NCBI GenBank assembly: GCA_963582345.1
Contig: CAUZSN010000075.1
Coordinates: forward strand, 1 to 14,365
Reading direction: 5' to 3'
From: CAUZSN01 sp963582345
GTDB lineage: Bacteria > Planctomycetota > Planctomycetia > Planctomycetales > Planctomycetaceae
DNA length: 14,365 nt
Made by a program: the position numbers and the translations under genes. Positions 1-6,934 of the stretch are shown one piece after another (position 1 is the first letter of the stretch; each line of letters opens with the position of its first letter). The notes under the pieces were generated by a model that saw only the letters and a program-made list of their open reading frames with translations, was not told the DNA's origin and ran no database searches.

Positions 1-307
1 ACTGGATGTGTGGTCGACGTAAACAACTTGACCAGTCGATGATTTAATCCAAACTCATTCCGTTCATAAGTTGCATCACGTAGCAACAGTACCCATTGTG
101 CTTGCTGCAACTGAATACGGACAGAATATTCGGGTACCGATCTGCCCGTCGATTGATAATCTCCCCATTGCGCAGCTAAGGACTATAAAAATGATTTCTC
201 CGCATCGTCTTACAACAGGAATTCTGAGAAAACTCTCCGACTTCTAAAAACTGTGCGAACAACATCGACTTTGCTCTCATTCATGAGCTAATGAATTGCA
301 CTACGAA
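1..307. other. Non-coding stretch downstream of clpB
   Basis: No convincing coding frame is seen on either strand. The clpB stop lies at 308-310, and transcripts from clpB run leftwards into this stretch. The only structures noted are a weak AT-rich hairpin just after the clpB stop (ATTCAT 279-284 and ATGAAT 291-296, loop of 6) and a small GTTGC/GCAAC dyad (70-74 and 83-87). Neither has a T-run on the clpB side, so I do not call a terminator. Confidence 0.6.
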
Positions 308-2935
308 TCAGGATGATATTGCTACATTCGCAAATGAGAACTCTCCGTCGCACGCATCGATCCGAATTGTGCTTCCCTCTAAATGTTCCCCTGAAAGGAT
401 CTGGTTGGCCAACTCGTTTTGCAACTTCTGTTGAATAGTGCGCTTCAACGGTCGTGCGCCGTAGGCCGGGTCGTAACCTTCGTCGGCCAGCAGCTGTCTG
501 GCCGCATCGGTAACTTCTAATGCGTAACCATTTTCTGCCAACTGACCGCTGAGCTTTTGTAATTGCAAATCGACAATCTGGCGAATTTCCTCCTTTCCAA
601 GCGGGTGGAACACAATCACTTCATCAATCCGATTCAAAAATTCTGGCAGAAACTTGCGCCGCAACGCATCCAACACACGAACATTGATATCTTTTTCGTG
701 TTCCTTGCCAGCTAAGTCGATAATCGTTTGGCCACCAACGTTCGAAGTCATGGCAACGATCGTATTGGAAAAATTGACCGTGCGTCCATGTCCGTCGGTC
801 AAACGGCCATCGTCAAGAATCTGCAATAGGATGTTAAATACGTCCCGATGCGCCTTCTCGATCTCGTCCAACAAAATGACACAGTACGGATGCCGTCGAA
901 CCGCTTCGGTCAACCGACCACCTTCTTCATAACCGATGTACCCGGGGGGAGCACCGATCAACCGGGCCACCGAATGTCGTTCCATGAATTCGCTCATGTC
1001 AATACGGACCATGGCTCGGTCGTCATCGAATAGAAAATCAGCTAGTGCTTTACACAATTCGGTCTTCCCAACTCCCGTTGGACCCAGAAAGAGAAATGTC
1101 CCAATCGGCCGGTTGAGTTCCTGTAACCCAGAGCGTGAACGGCGTACAGCGTTCGCAACAGACGTAACGGCCTCCTGCTGGTTAATCAGTCTCCTGTGGA
1201 TTGCCTGTTCCATCTGGAGCAGCTTCTCCCGCTCACTCTGAAGCATGCGAGACACGGGGATTCCTGTCCACGCGCTGATGACCTTGGCAATGTCTTCCGA
1301 GAGCACCTCTTCTCGCAAAATTCGTTCGTCTCCAGATGTGCTACTTTCCGAGAACTGCTGCTCCAGCTCTTCAAGTTGAATTTCGATTTCACGCAATTTT
1401 TGTTCGGCCTGCTGCGCGGTGATGTAGTCTTCGTTTAAGTTTGTGTTTCGAGCCTTATTAAAGGCTTGCTCATAGTTGGTGCGCAGTCGGTCGATTTCTT
1501 CTTTCAGCGGTTGCAGTCGAGACAAGGCTTCTTTTTCAGTCTCCCACTTGGTTTTCAACCGATTAGCCGATTCTTCTCGATCGGCAATTTGTCGTTTCAA
1601 CTCTTTCAATCGTTGTTGACTCTCGGCACTGTTCTCGTTCGCCAATGCGGTAGCTTCGATCTGCATCCGCGTCAGTTGCCGAGTCGCTTCGTCGATTTCG
1701 GCTGGCATCGAGTCGATCTCCATGCGCAACTGGCTAGCCGACTCATCCACCAGGTCAATCGCCTTATCTGGCAGAAATCGATCGTTAATATACCTGTCAG
1801 ATAGCGTGGCGGCAGAAATCAGCGCGTCATCCGTTATGCGGACTCCGTGATGCGATTCGTACCGCTCTTTCAATCCACGTAGAATTGAAATTGTGTCTTC
1901 AACATTTGGTTCCTGAACCATCACTGGCTGGAATCGTCGTTCTAGTGCAGGATCTTTTTCAATGTACTTGCGGTATTCATCCAGAGTCGTAACTCCGATA
2001 CAGTGTAGATCTCCTCGCGCCAAGGCAGGCTTGAGCAAGTTTGATGCATCCATTGCCCCTTCGGCCGCACCAGCCCCGACGACCGTATGAAGCTCGTCGA
2101 TGAACAAGATTACCTGGCCTTCGGCATGCTGAACTTCGCGCAGTACCGCTTTCAGTCGATCTTCGAATTCGCCGCGATATTTGGCTCCGGCGATCAACGC
2201 GCCCATATCTAGTGCGATGACATCTTTGTTTTTTAGATTCTGAGGGATGTCACCGAGGACAATGCGATGTGCCAAACCTTCGACAATAGCGGTTTTGCCA
2301 ACACCCGGTTCGCCAATCAACACCGGATTATTCTTTCGTCGTCGCGACAGAACTTGCACGATACGGCGGATTTCCGGATCGCGACCGATCACAGGGTCAA
2401 TCGTTCCCTGCTGAGCCAGCTCGACCAAATTCTTTCCATAACGCTTCAGTGCCTGATATTTGTCTTCCGGCATTTGATCCGTGACCTGCTGGCCTCCACG
2501 GATCGCCTGCAGAGCACTCAACACGTCTTGTTCTTCAACGCCACCCAATGCCAGCAAGCGTTTTGCTTGGTCATCCATCTTCGTCAGAGCTAATAGTAAA
2601 TGTTCGGTCGAGACGAACGAATCCTTCATCTGGCCGGCCACGGTTCGGGAAGCTTCCAAAACCTGCATGACCACTGAACTAGTGATCAACTGTGCACCCG
2701 CTCCGGAGACTTGCGGAATACGTGCCAACTCGCTGTCGATCATGGATTGAAGCTGACCGAAATTTGCACCAATTTTTTCCAGAAGAAGTCGAACAACACC
2801 ATGGTCTTCGTCGAGCAGCGCCTTCAATAGGTGCAGCGGTAGCAATTGTTGGTGGCTCCGCTCCTCCGCTTCGTGTTGGGCGTATTGAATGGCTTCCTGA
2901 GCTTTGACAGTTAATTTGTCGAATTGGAATACCAT
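308..2935 (-). CDS. clpB: ATP-dependent disaggregase ClpB (Hsp100)
   Basis: ClpB is the cytoplasmic hexameric AAA+ chaperone that pulls polypeptides out of aggregates together with the DnaK system. The 875-residue product is close to the usual length of about 860. It shows, in order: the Clp N domain (about 1-145); AAA-1 with Walker A GEPGVGKT at 208-215, pore-loop KYRG at 252-255, Walker B ILFIDE at 276-281 and an Arg pair at 333-334; a long charged coiled-coil middle domain (about 405-530) that separates ClpB from ClpA and ClpC; and AAA-2 with Walker A GPTGVGKT at 618-625, pore-loop GYIGY at 665-669, Walker B VILLDE at 686-691 and sensor-2 GARPLKR at 826-832. No ClpP-binding IGF/L-type loop was noticed. 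The ATG at 2933-2935 follows GGGAG with 7 nt spacing. The gene lies 167 nt downstream of dnaK on the same strand, which suggests joint heat-stress expression. Confidence 0.97.
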   Translation of the reverse strand: MVFQFDKLTVKAQEAIQYAQHEAEERSHQQLLPLHLLKALLDEDHGVVRLLLEKIGANFGQLQSMIDSELARIPQVSGAGAQLITSSVVMQVLEASRTVAGQMKDSFVSTEHLLLALTKMDDQAKRLLALGGVEEQDVLSALQAIRGGQQVTDQMPEDKYQALKRYGKNLVELAQQGTIDPVIGRDPEIRRIVQVLSRRRKNNPVLIGEPGVGKTAIVEGLAHRIVLGDIPQNLKNKDVIALDMGALIAGAKYRGEFEDRLKAVLREVQHAEGQVILFIDELHTVVGAGAAEGAMDASNLLKPALARGDLHCIGVTTLDEYRKYIEKDPALERRFQPVMVQEPNVEDTISILRGLKERYESHHGVRITDDALISAATLSDRYINDRFLPDKAIDLVDESASQLRMEIDSMPAEIDEATRQLTRMQIEATALANENSAESQQRLKELKRQIADREESANRLKTKWETEKEALSRLQPLKEEIDRLRTNYEQAFNKARNTNLNEDYITAQQAEQKLREIEIQLEELEQQFSESSTSGDERILREEVLSEDIAKVISAWTGIPVSRMLQSEREKLLQMEQAIHRRLINQQEAVTSVANAVRRSRSGLQELNRPIGTFLFLGPTGVGKTELCKALADFLFDDDRAMVRIDMSEFMERHSVARLIGAPPGYIGYEEGGRLTEAVRRHPYCVILLDEIEKAHRDVFNILLQILDDGRLTDGHGRTVNFSNTIVAMTSNVGGQTIIDLAGKEHEKDINVRVLDALRRKFLPEFLNRIDEVIVFHPLGKEEIRQIVDLQLQKLSGQLAENGYALEVTDAARQLLADEGYDPAYGARPLKRTIQQKLQNELANQILSGEHLEGSTIRIDACDGEFSFANVAISS

Positions 2936-2942
2936 AATCTTA

Positions 2943-3008
2943 CTCCCGGATTAGCGCGGCTTGCATACCAGCGCACAGTGGATAATCCAAACCTCCTTCG
3001 ACCGGGAG
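2943..3008 (-). promoter_or_regulatory. clpB leader: Shine-Dalgarno able to pair with upstream complement
   Basis: In the minus-strand RNA the clpB Shine-Dalgarno sits in CCGGGAG (2949 to 2943). A perfect 7-nt complement, CUCCCGG, lies upstream at 3008 to 3002. Between them a GCGC/GCGC stem with an adjoining GGU/GCC stem and an AUUA/UAAU stem can also form, and nearly all unpaired bases fall on the 5' side. A pairing of this kind would hide the ribosome site in the cold. The complementarity is seen directly; the regulatory role is inference. The competing helix GGAUUA/UAAUCC (2988-2983 and 2953-2948) would leave the Shine-Dalgarno free. Confidence 0.4.
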
Positions 3009-3102
3009 CCTTTTGTTGGCAACCCATGCTCAATGCGACGTTCGAAAGCGCCACCAGACTAACTCGGGTGACAATCAACGCAACTGATCACCGCTTGGCT
3101 CG

Positions 3103-5019
3103 CTATTCCTTCTTTTCGAACTCAGCATCAATGACATCCTCGTCCGTGCCACCTGAGGCTTCTTCGGGTTTCGGCTGATCGGCGTTCGTTGCGGCTTCTG
3201 CCTGCTGTGCGACAGATTCGTACATATGCTTCGACAGGGCATGTGTGGCCTGAGTCAACTCTTCGATGGCGCTATTGATCTCGACGACGTCATCGCCTTT
3301 GATCGCTTCTTTGACTTTGTTCAACGACGTTTCGATGGCCGACTTCGAGGCATCATCCAATGTGTCGAAGTGTTCCTTCATCAGCTTTTCGGTCTCGTCC
3401 ACCATCCGCGAACCGTTATTGTGAGCTTCAGCCAATTCGCGTTTTCGCTTGTCTTCGTCAGCGTGCGTTTCTGCCTCCTTCCGCATGCGCTCGATCTCAG
3501 TGTCATCCAGGCCGCTGGAATCCTCAATTCGAACCGACTGCTCCTTTTCAGTCGCTTTGTCCTTAGCTCGAACGTTCAAGATTCCGTTAACGTCGATATC
3601 GAACTCGACTTCGATTTGCGGAAGCCCGCGAGGCGCTGGCGGAATACCTTCCAAGTTAAACTGGCCGAGCAACCGGTTGTCGACGGCCATCTGACGTTCA
3701 CCCTGAAAAACACGAACTGTGACAGCCGTCTGGTTAGGGGCGGCTGTCGAAAAAGTTTCCTTCTTCGTCGTCGGAATGGTCGTGTTCCGTTCGACAAGCG
3801 GCGTCATAATGCCGCCTTCCGTCTCGATTCCCAACGACAGCGGCGTCACATCCAGCAAAACGACTTCGCCGACTTCTCCGGAAATAATCCCGCCTTGAAT
3901 GGCCGCACCCACAGAAACTACTTCGTCCGGGTTGACGCCTTTGTGTGGTTCTTTGCCAAACATCTGCTTGACCAACTCTTGAACCTTCGGCATTCGCGTG
4001 GAGCCGCCGACCAGCACAACCTCGTCAATGTCATTAGGTTTTAGCTTTGCATCTCTCAGCGCCATTTCGGCGGGACGGCGACAACGTTCCACCAACGGAT
4101 CGACCAGACGTTCAAAGTCGGACCTCGTCACATTCATTTGCAAATGCTTGGCACCACTAGCATCGGCCGTGATGAACGGGAGATTGATGTCAGTCGTCTG
4201 CGCCGATGACAGTTCCTTTTTGGCTTTTTCCGCTGCCTCCCGAAGTCGTTGCAGCGCCATTGCATCCTGACGCAGGTCGATCCCTTGCTCGGACTGAAAC
4301 TTGTTTGCAATGTGTTTGATCAACTCCTCATCGAAATCGTCGCCGCCAAGGCGTGTGTCACCGTTGGTGCTCAAGACCTCGACTAATTCGTCACCAACTT
4401 CCAAAATCGATATATCGAACGTTCCACCACCCAGGTCAAATACGGCAATCTTTTCCTCGTCCTTCTTGTCCAGTCCGTATGCCAACGAAGCCGCCGTCGG
4501 CTCGTTGATAATTCGACTGACTTCCAGACCCGCAATTTGGCCTGCGTCCTTTGTGGCCTGACGCTGTGCATCATTGAAATAGGCGGGTACCGTGATCACC
4601 GCCTTATTAATCTTGTGGCCCAAGTAACTTTCAGCAGCTTCCTTCAGCTTTCGAAGGGTTAATGCGGAAATTTCGGGAGGAGTGTATTCTTTTCCGCTAG
4701 CTTCGACTTTCACGTAGTCAGTCGTCCCACCGATGATTTTGTAGGGAACGATTTCCTCTAAAGATTGGACCTCGTTGTGCCTACGGCCCATAAATCGCTT
4801 GACAGAATAGATCGTATTCTTCGGATTTGTCACAGCCTGACGTTTGGCCGGCTCACCGACGAGCGTTTCGCCTTTATCGGTGAAGGCAACAATACTCGGC
4901 GTAATGCGGTTTCCTTCTAGGTTAGCGATTACTTTCGCTTCCCCAGCTTCCATGACGGAAACAACCGAATTGGTTGTACCGAGGTCGATGCCAATCACCT
5001 TCTCAATTTCAACACCCAT
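3103..5019 (-). CDS. dnaK: Chaperone DnaK (Hsp70)
   Basis: DnaK is the cytoplasmic Hsp70 that binds exposed hydrophobic segments in an ATP-controlled cycle with DnaJ and GrpE, neither of which is in this window. The 638-residue product has the expected length. It carries the phosphate-1 signature IGIDLGTTNS near residue 9, the INEPTAASLAYG block, the phosphate-2 signature VFDLGGGTFD, the adenosine motif VLVGGSTRMPKVQ, the interdomain linker VVLLDVTPLSLGIETEGG, a beta-sandwich substrate domain and a helical lid. The tail is acidic and ends VIDAEFEKKE, so the EEVK-like end seen in many bacterial DnaKs is modified. The ATG at 5017-5019 follows TAGGAG at good spacing. It is the first gene of a minus-strand unit with clpB and is divergent from pheA. 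Confidence 0.98.
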   Translation of the reverse strand: MGVEIEKVIGIDLGTTNSVVSVMEAGEAKVIANLEGNRITPSIVAFTDKGETLVGEPAKRQAVTNPKNTIYSVKRFMGRRHNEVQSLEEIVPYKIIGGTTDYVKVEASGKEYTPPEISALTLRKLKEAAESYLGHKINKAVITVPAYFNDAQRQATKDAGQIAGLEVSRIINEPTAASLAYGLDKKDEEKIAVFDLGGGTFDISILEVGDELVEVLSTNGDTRLGGDDFDEELIKHIANKFQSEQGIDLRQDAMALQRLREAAEKAKKELSSAQTTDINLPFITADASGAKHLQMNVTRSDFERLVDPLVERCRRPAEMALRDAKLKPNDIDEVVLVGGSTRMPKVQELVKQMFGKEPHKGVNPDEVVSVGAAIQGGIISGEVGEVVLLDVTPLSLGIETEGGIMTPLVERNTTIPTTKKETFSTAAPNQTAVTVRVFQGERQMAVDNRLLGQFNLEGIPPAPRGLPQIEVEFDIDVNGILNVRAKDKATEKEQSVRIEDSSGLDDTEIERMRKEAETHADEDKRKRELAEAHNNGSRMVDETEKLMKEHFDTLDDASKSAIETSLNKVKEAIKGDDVVEINSAIEELTQATHALSKHMYESVAQQAEAATNADQPKPEEASGGTDEDVIDAEFEKKE

Positions 5020-5044
5020 TTCAATACTCCTAACTGTAGCGTAT

Positions 5045-5069
5045 GGGGAATGTTTCGAATTTGTTCCCC
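5045..5069 (-). repeat. Inverted repeat at the start of the dnaK leader
   Basis: GGGGAA (5045-5050) and TTCCCC (5064-5069) form perfect 6-bp arms around 13 nt. The repeat covers the predicted transcription start of dnaK and would form a hairpin at the 5' end of the message. The layout (two arms around a short spacer just inside the promoter) is like an operator such as CIRCE, but the sequence is different. Confidence 0.45.
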
Positions 5070-5073
5070 GCGA

Positions 5074-5103
5074 ATATTAGTCAGCTTGATGTAGCGGGGT
5101 CAA
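5074..5103 (-). promoter_or_regulatory. Candidate sigma-70-type promoter of dnaK
   Basis: Read on the minus strand, TTGACC (5103 to 5098) is followed after 18 nt by TAATAT (5079 to 5074). The predicted start of transcription near 5067 would give a leader of about 48 nt before the dnaK ATG. The -35 matches 5 of 6 consensus bases and the -10 matches 4 of 6. A CCCCAT block closer to the gene (5048 to 5043) resembles the -10 of sigma-32 promoters but lacks a good CTTGAA partner at the right distance. Confidence 0.4.
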
Positions 5104-5275
5104 ATTCAGCCCACAGAATTTGCAACCAACCAATTGGATTCAAGTTATCAACAACAGTCGAATTCATCGAGCAAAGTGCATGCCATCGCAATTTGCGTTC
5201 ATCTCGATTGGTGTAAGTCACAGCATTCAACTGTGATGCGAATCATACACTTTGAACGATCCCAAATCAGGCGGC

Positions 5276-5340
5276 TTGGCCTCTGCCATATTGACACAAC
5301 TACAATAACCAATCCTCATTTTTTGGCGTATGCCAAATTG
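5276..5340. promoter_or_regulatory. Paired TTGGC-N4-GCCA dyads
   Basis: Two dyads, 5276-5293 and 5323-5340, agree at 15 of 18 positions (TTGGC-N4-GCCA-W-ATTG) and are 47 bp apart. The second is followed by another TTGGC half-site within GCCAAATTGGC (5332-5342). The repetition in a divergent promoter region suggests a binding site for a dimeric regulator. No regulator is identified. Confidence 0.35.
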
Positions 5341-5382
5341 GCAGAAGCTTAACAGTCTTGATTTCCATAGTTTTCCGACTGC

Positions 5383-5411
5383 TTGACAGTGAAAAGCTGG
5401 CCCTGTACAAC
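5383..5411 (+). promoter_or_regulatory. Candidate promoter of pheA
   Basis: An exact TTGACA (5383-5388) is followed after 17 nt by TACAAC (5406-5411), which matches 4 of 6 bases of the -10 consensus. Transcription from about 5418 would leave a leader of about 206 nt before pheA. Confidence 0.4.
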
Positions 5412-5623
5412 AATTGTCCACGATTTGTTCCGGAATTCATCATTTCTAATTGGTTCGAAAAATAATGACCATTTGTATCCGTGTGATGGTCACAAGTTCC
5501 TGTTATTAAAATACTTAAAGAATGCCCATCTGTTCGCCCACGGCGAGAATTTCCGAGATGTGTTTTGAGCTTCCCTCGGTGGGCAGTATATCAAAATGGT
5601 GACATTTCGTCTGAAAGGCTGCC

Positions 5624-6835
5624 ATGGCAAAAAAACAGCTCTCTAGAAAAAAGAAACGACCCACAAAAAAAGGGGCTCGGTCGACTGCATCCACAAGAGC
5701 AGTCAAGAAAAAAAATGGTCCAAAAATGTCGCAAAAGAAAATTGCTCGCCGACCGATGCAGAAGAAAAAAGCGACCCTGTCGGCTACACAGATCCAGCGA
5801 CTTGATCGAGAAATCCTAAAACTCATCAACATGCGGGCCGCCGCCACAACAAAGCTGCTTCAGAGCCAGCCCAGCCCACACGAAGCCGTGTTCGATCCAC
5901 GGGGTGACGATGATTTGTGGATTGAATTGGATAGGGCGAACCCAGGTCCCTTGCCCATTCATGCAGTCAGAGGGGTGTTTCGCGAGATCATCAGCGCGGC
6001 ACGACGAGACGTGAAGATGCTGCGTGTTGCCTACCTTGGTCCACCGTTTAGCTACACTCATTTGGCGGCGATTGAACGCTTCGGCAAGTGGGCCGATCTG
6101 ATTCCTGTCAGTTCGATCGCGTCTGTTTTCGAGGAAGTGAACCGCGGTCATGCCGAATATGGACTGGTACCGATCGAAAACAGCACCGACGGTCGAATTG
6201 TTGACACTTTGGACATGTTTACTCGATTGCCGTTGCGAATTTGTGGCGAGGTGCAGATCAGTGTTCATCACAATCTTCTGGCTCGTTGTCCGCGCGGCGA
6301 AGTTGTCGAGATTTATAGTAAACCCCAAGCATTGTCTCAGTGCCGAGACTGGCTTGGCAAGAACATGCCACAAGCGAGGCTGATCGAAGTGACAAGCACC
6401 TCGACAGCGGCACAACTGGCGAGAGACAAACCCGGAGCTGCCGCAGTCGCCAGTAAACAAGCGGCTGTAGAATACGATTTGCAAATTATTGCCGAGGCTG
6501 TACAAGACAACAAAAATAACGTCACGCGATTTGCCGTGATTGGTGAAGATGGAAGTCCGGCAACTGGAAAAGACAGAACAGCTTTGCTATTGCAGATCCC
6601 ACACAAACCTGGTGCTTTGGCGGACGCCTTGGGATCGTTCAAGAAGAACAAAGTCAACTTAACATGGATCGAGTCTTTTCCGTTGCGTAGTCCGGAAGTG
6701 GGGTACCTGTTTTTTCTAGACTTCGAGGGACACTCGAAAGAGGCTAAGATCAAACGGACGCTTGCAGAGTTGGAGAAAAAGGCTGTTCGGCTCGAAGTCC
6801 TGGGGTCCTATCCTCGCAGTGATCCGCTTGAATGA
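5624..6835 (+). CDS. pheA: P-protein: prephenate dehydratase with chorismate-mutase-like domain
   Basis: This 403-residue cytoplasmic enzyme converts prephenate to phenylpyruvate in phenylalanine synthesis. Residues 1-49 form a basic extension with 22 Lys/Arg and no acidic residue. Residues about 52-131 resemble the AroQ chorismate mutase fold, ending with GPLP...VFREIISAAR. The dehydratase domain spans about 134-308, with YLGPPFSYTHLAA, VPIENSTDGRI, TSTSTAAQLA and the catalytic TRF at 301-303. An ACT domain (about 318-395) has PGALADAL and IESFP, the latter replacing the usual ESRP of Phe-responsive enzymes. Only the R28 equivalent (R71) of the usual AroQ catalytic set is clearly kept, so mutase activity is doubtful. 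The ATG follows AAAGG with 5 nt spacing. M35 and M45 are possible alternative starts that would remove most of the basic tail. It lies 99 nt before tpiA. Confidence 0.93.
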   Translation: MAKKQLSRKKKRPTKKGARSTASTRAVKKKNGPKMSQKKIARRPMQKKKATLSATQIQRLDREILKLINMRAAATTKLLQSQPSPHEAVFDPRGDDDLWIELDRANPGPLPIHAVRGVFREIISAARRDVKMLRVAYLGPPFSYTHLAAIERFGKWADLIPVSSIASVFEEVNRGHAEYGLVPIENSTDGRIVDTLDMFTRLPLRICGEVQISVHHNLLARCPRGEVVEIYSKPQALSQCRDWLGKNMPQARLIEVTSTSTAAQLARDKPGAAAVASKQAAVEYDLQIIAEAVQDNKNNVTRFAVIGEDGSPATGKDRTALLLQIPHKPGALADALGSFKKNKVNLTWIESFPLRSPEVGYLFFLDFEGHSKEAKIKRTLAELEKKAVRLEVLGSYPRSDPLE

Positions 6836-6934
6836 CGCTCCCTGCTGCGACGACGCCGGCCGTGGATGCACTGCAGTCGCCGCCGCTGCAAACGATGCAC
6901 ATTGGCGGTGTTCTGCACCTGCAAGGACGGACGA

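Larger units (their letters stand above)
5020..5623. other. Divergent intergenic region between dnaK and pheA
   Basis: This 604-bp region has no gene I trust; the short frames in it look random in composition. It holds a candidate dnaK promoter with a leader inverted repeat (5045-5103), two related dyads of the form TTGGC-N4-GCCA-W-ATTG (5276-5293 and 5323-5340), a candidate pheA promoter (5383-5411) and a pheA leader with alternative helices (5523-5585). No match to the CIRCE heat-shock operator was found by eye. Confidence 0.6.

Noticed and set aside
2471..2497. Internal start at M155 of clpB giving a short isoform
   Set aside because: GGAGG is present in the coding sequence (minus strand, 2497 to 2493) but lies 19 nt before the ATG, too far for confident use, and no GTG sits at the position used in E. 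coli.
3226..4044. 272-codon open frame on the plus strand, antisense to dnaK
   Set aside because: Long antisense frames are a known by-product of dnaK codon use and have misled annotation before. The translation has no recognisable domain, and the dnaK frame on the other strand is unmistakable.
5482..5494. TGTGA-TGG-TCACA palindrome as a CRP site
   Set aside because: The spacer is 3 nt, while CRP-type sites need 6 nt between TGTGA and TCACA.
5134..5568. Small open frames of 61-72 codons in the divergent region
   Set aside because: They overlap each other on both strands, lack Shine-Dalgarno sequences and show no recognisable protein features.
5020..5623. CIRCE heat-shock operator upstream of dnaK
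   Set aside because: No TTAGCACTC-N9-GAGTGCTAA or close variant was found on reading both strands.
5816..6505. 229-codon minus-strand frame inside pheA
   Set aside because: It lies wholly opposite the conserved dehydratase coding sequence, resembles no family and has no start-site context.
6866..6934. Upstream extension of tpiA by 23 residues
   Set aside because: The extra Cys/Arg-rich peptide is foreign to the family, while ATG 6935 has AAGGA at 7 nt and gives the standard N-terminus.
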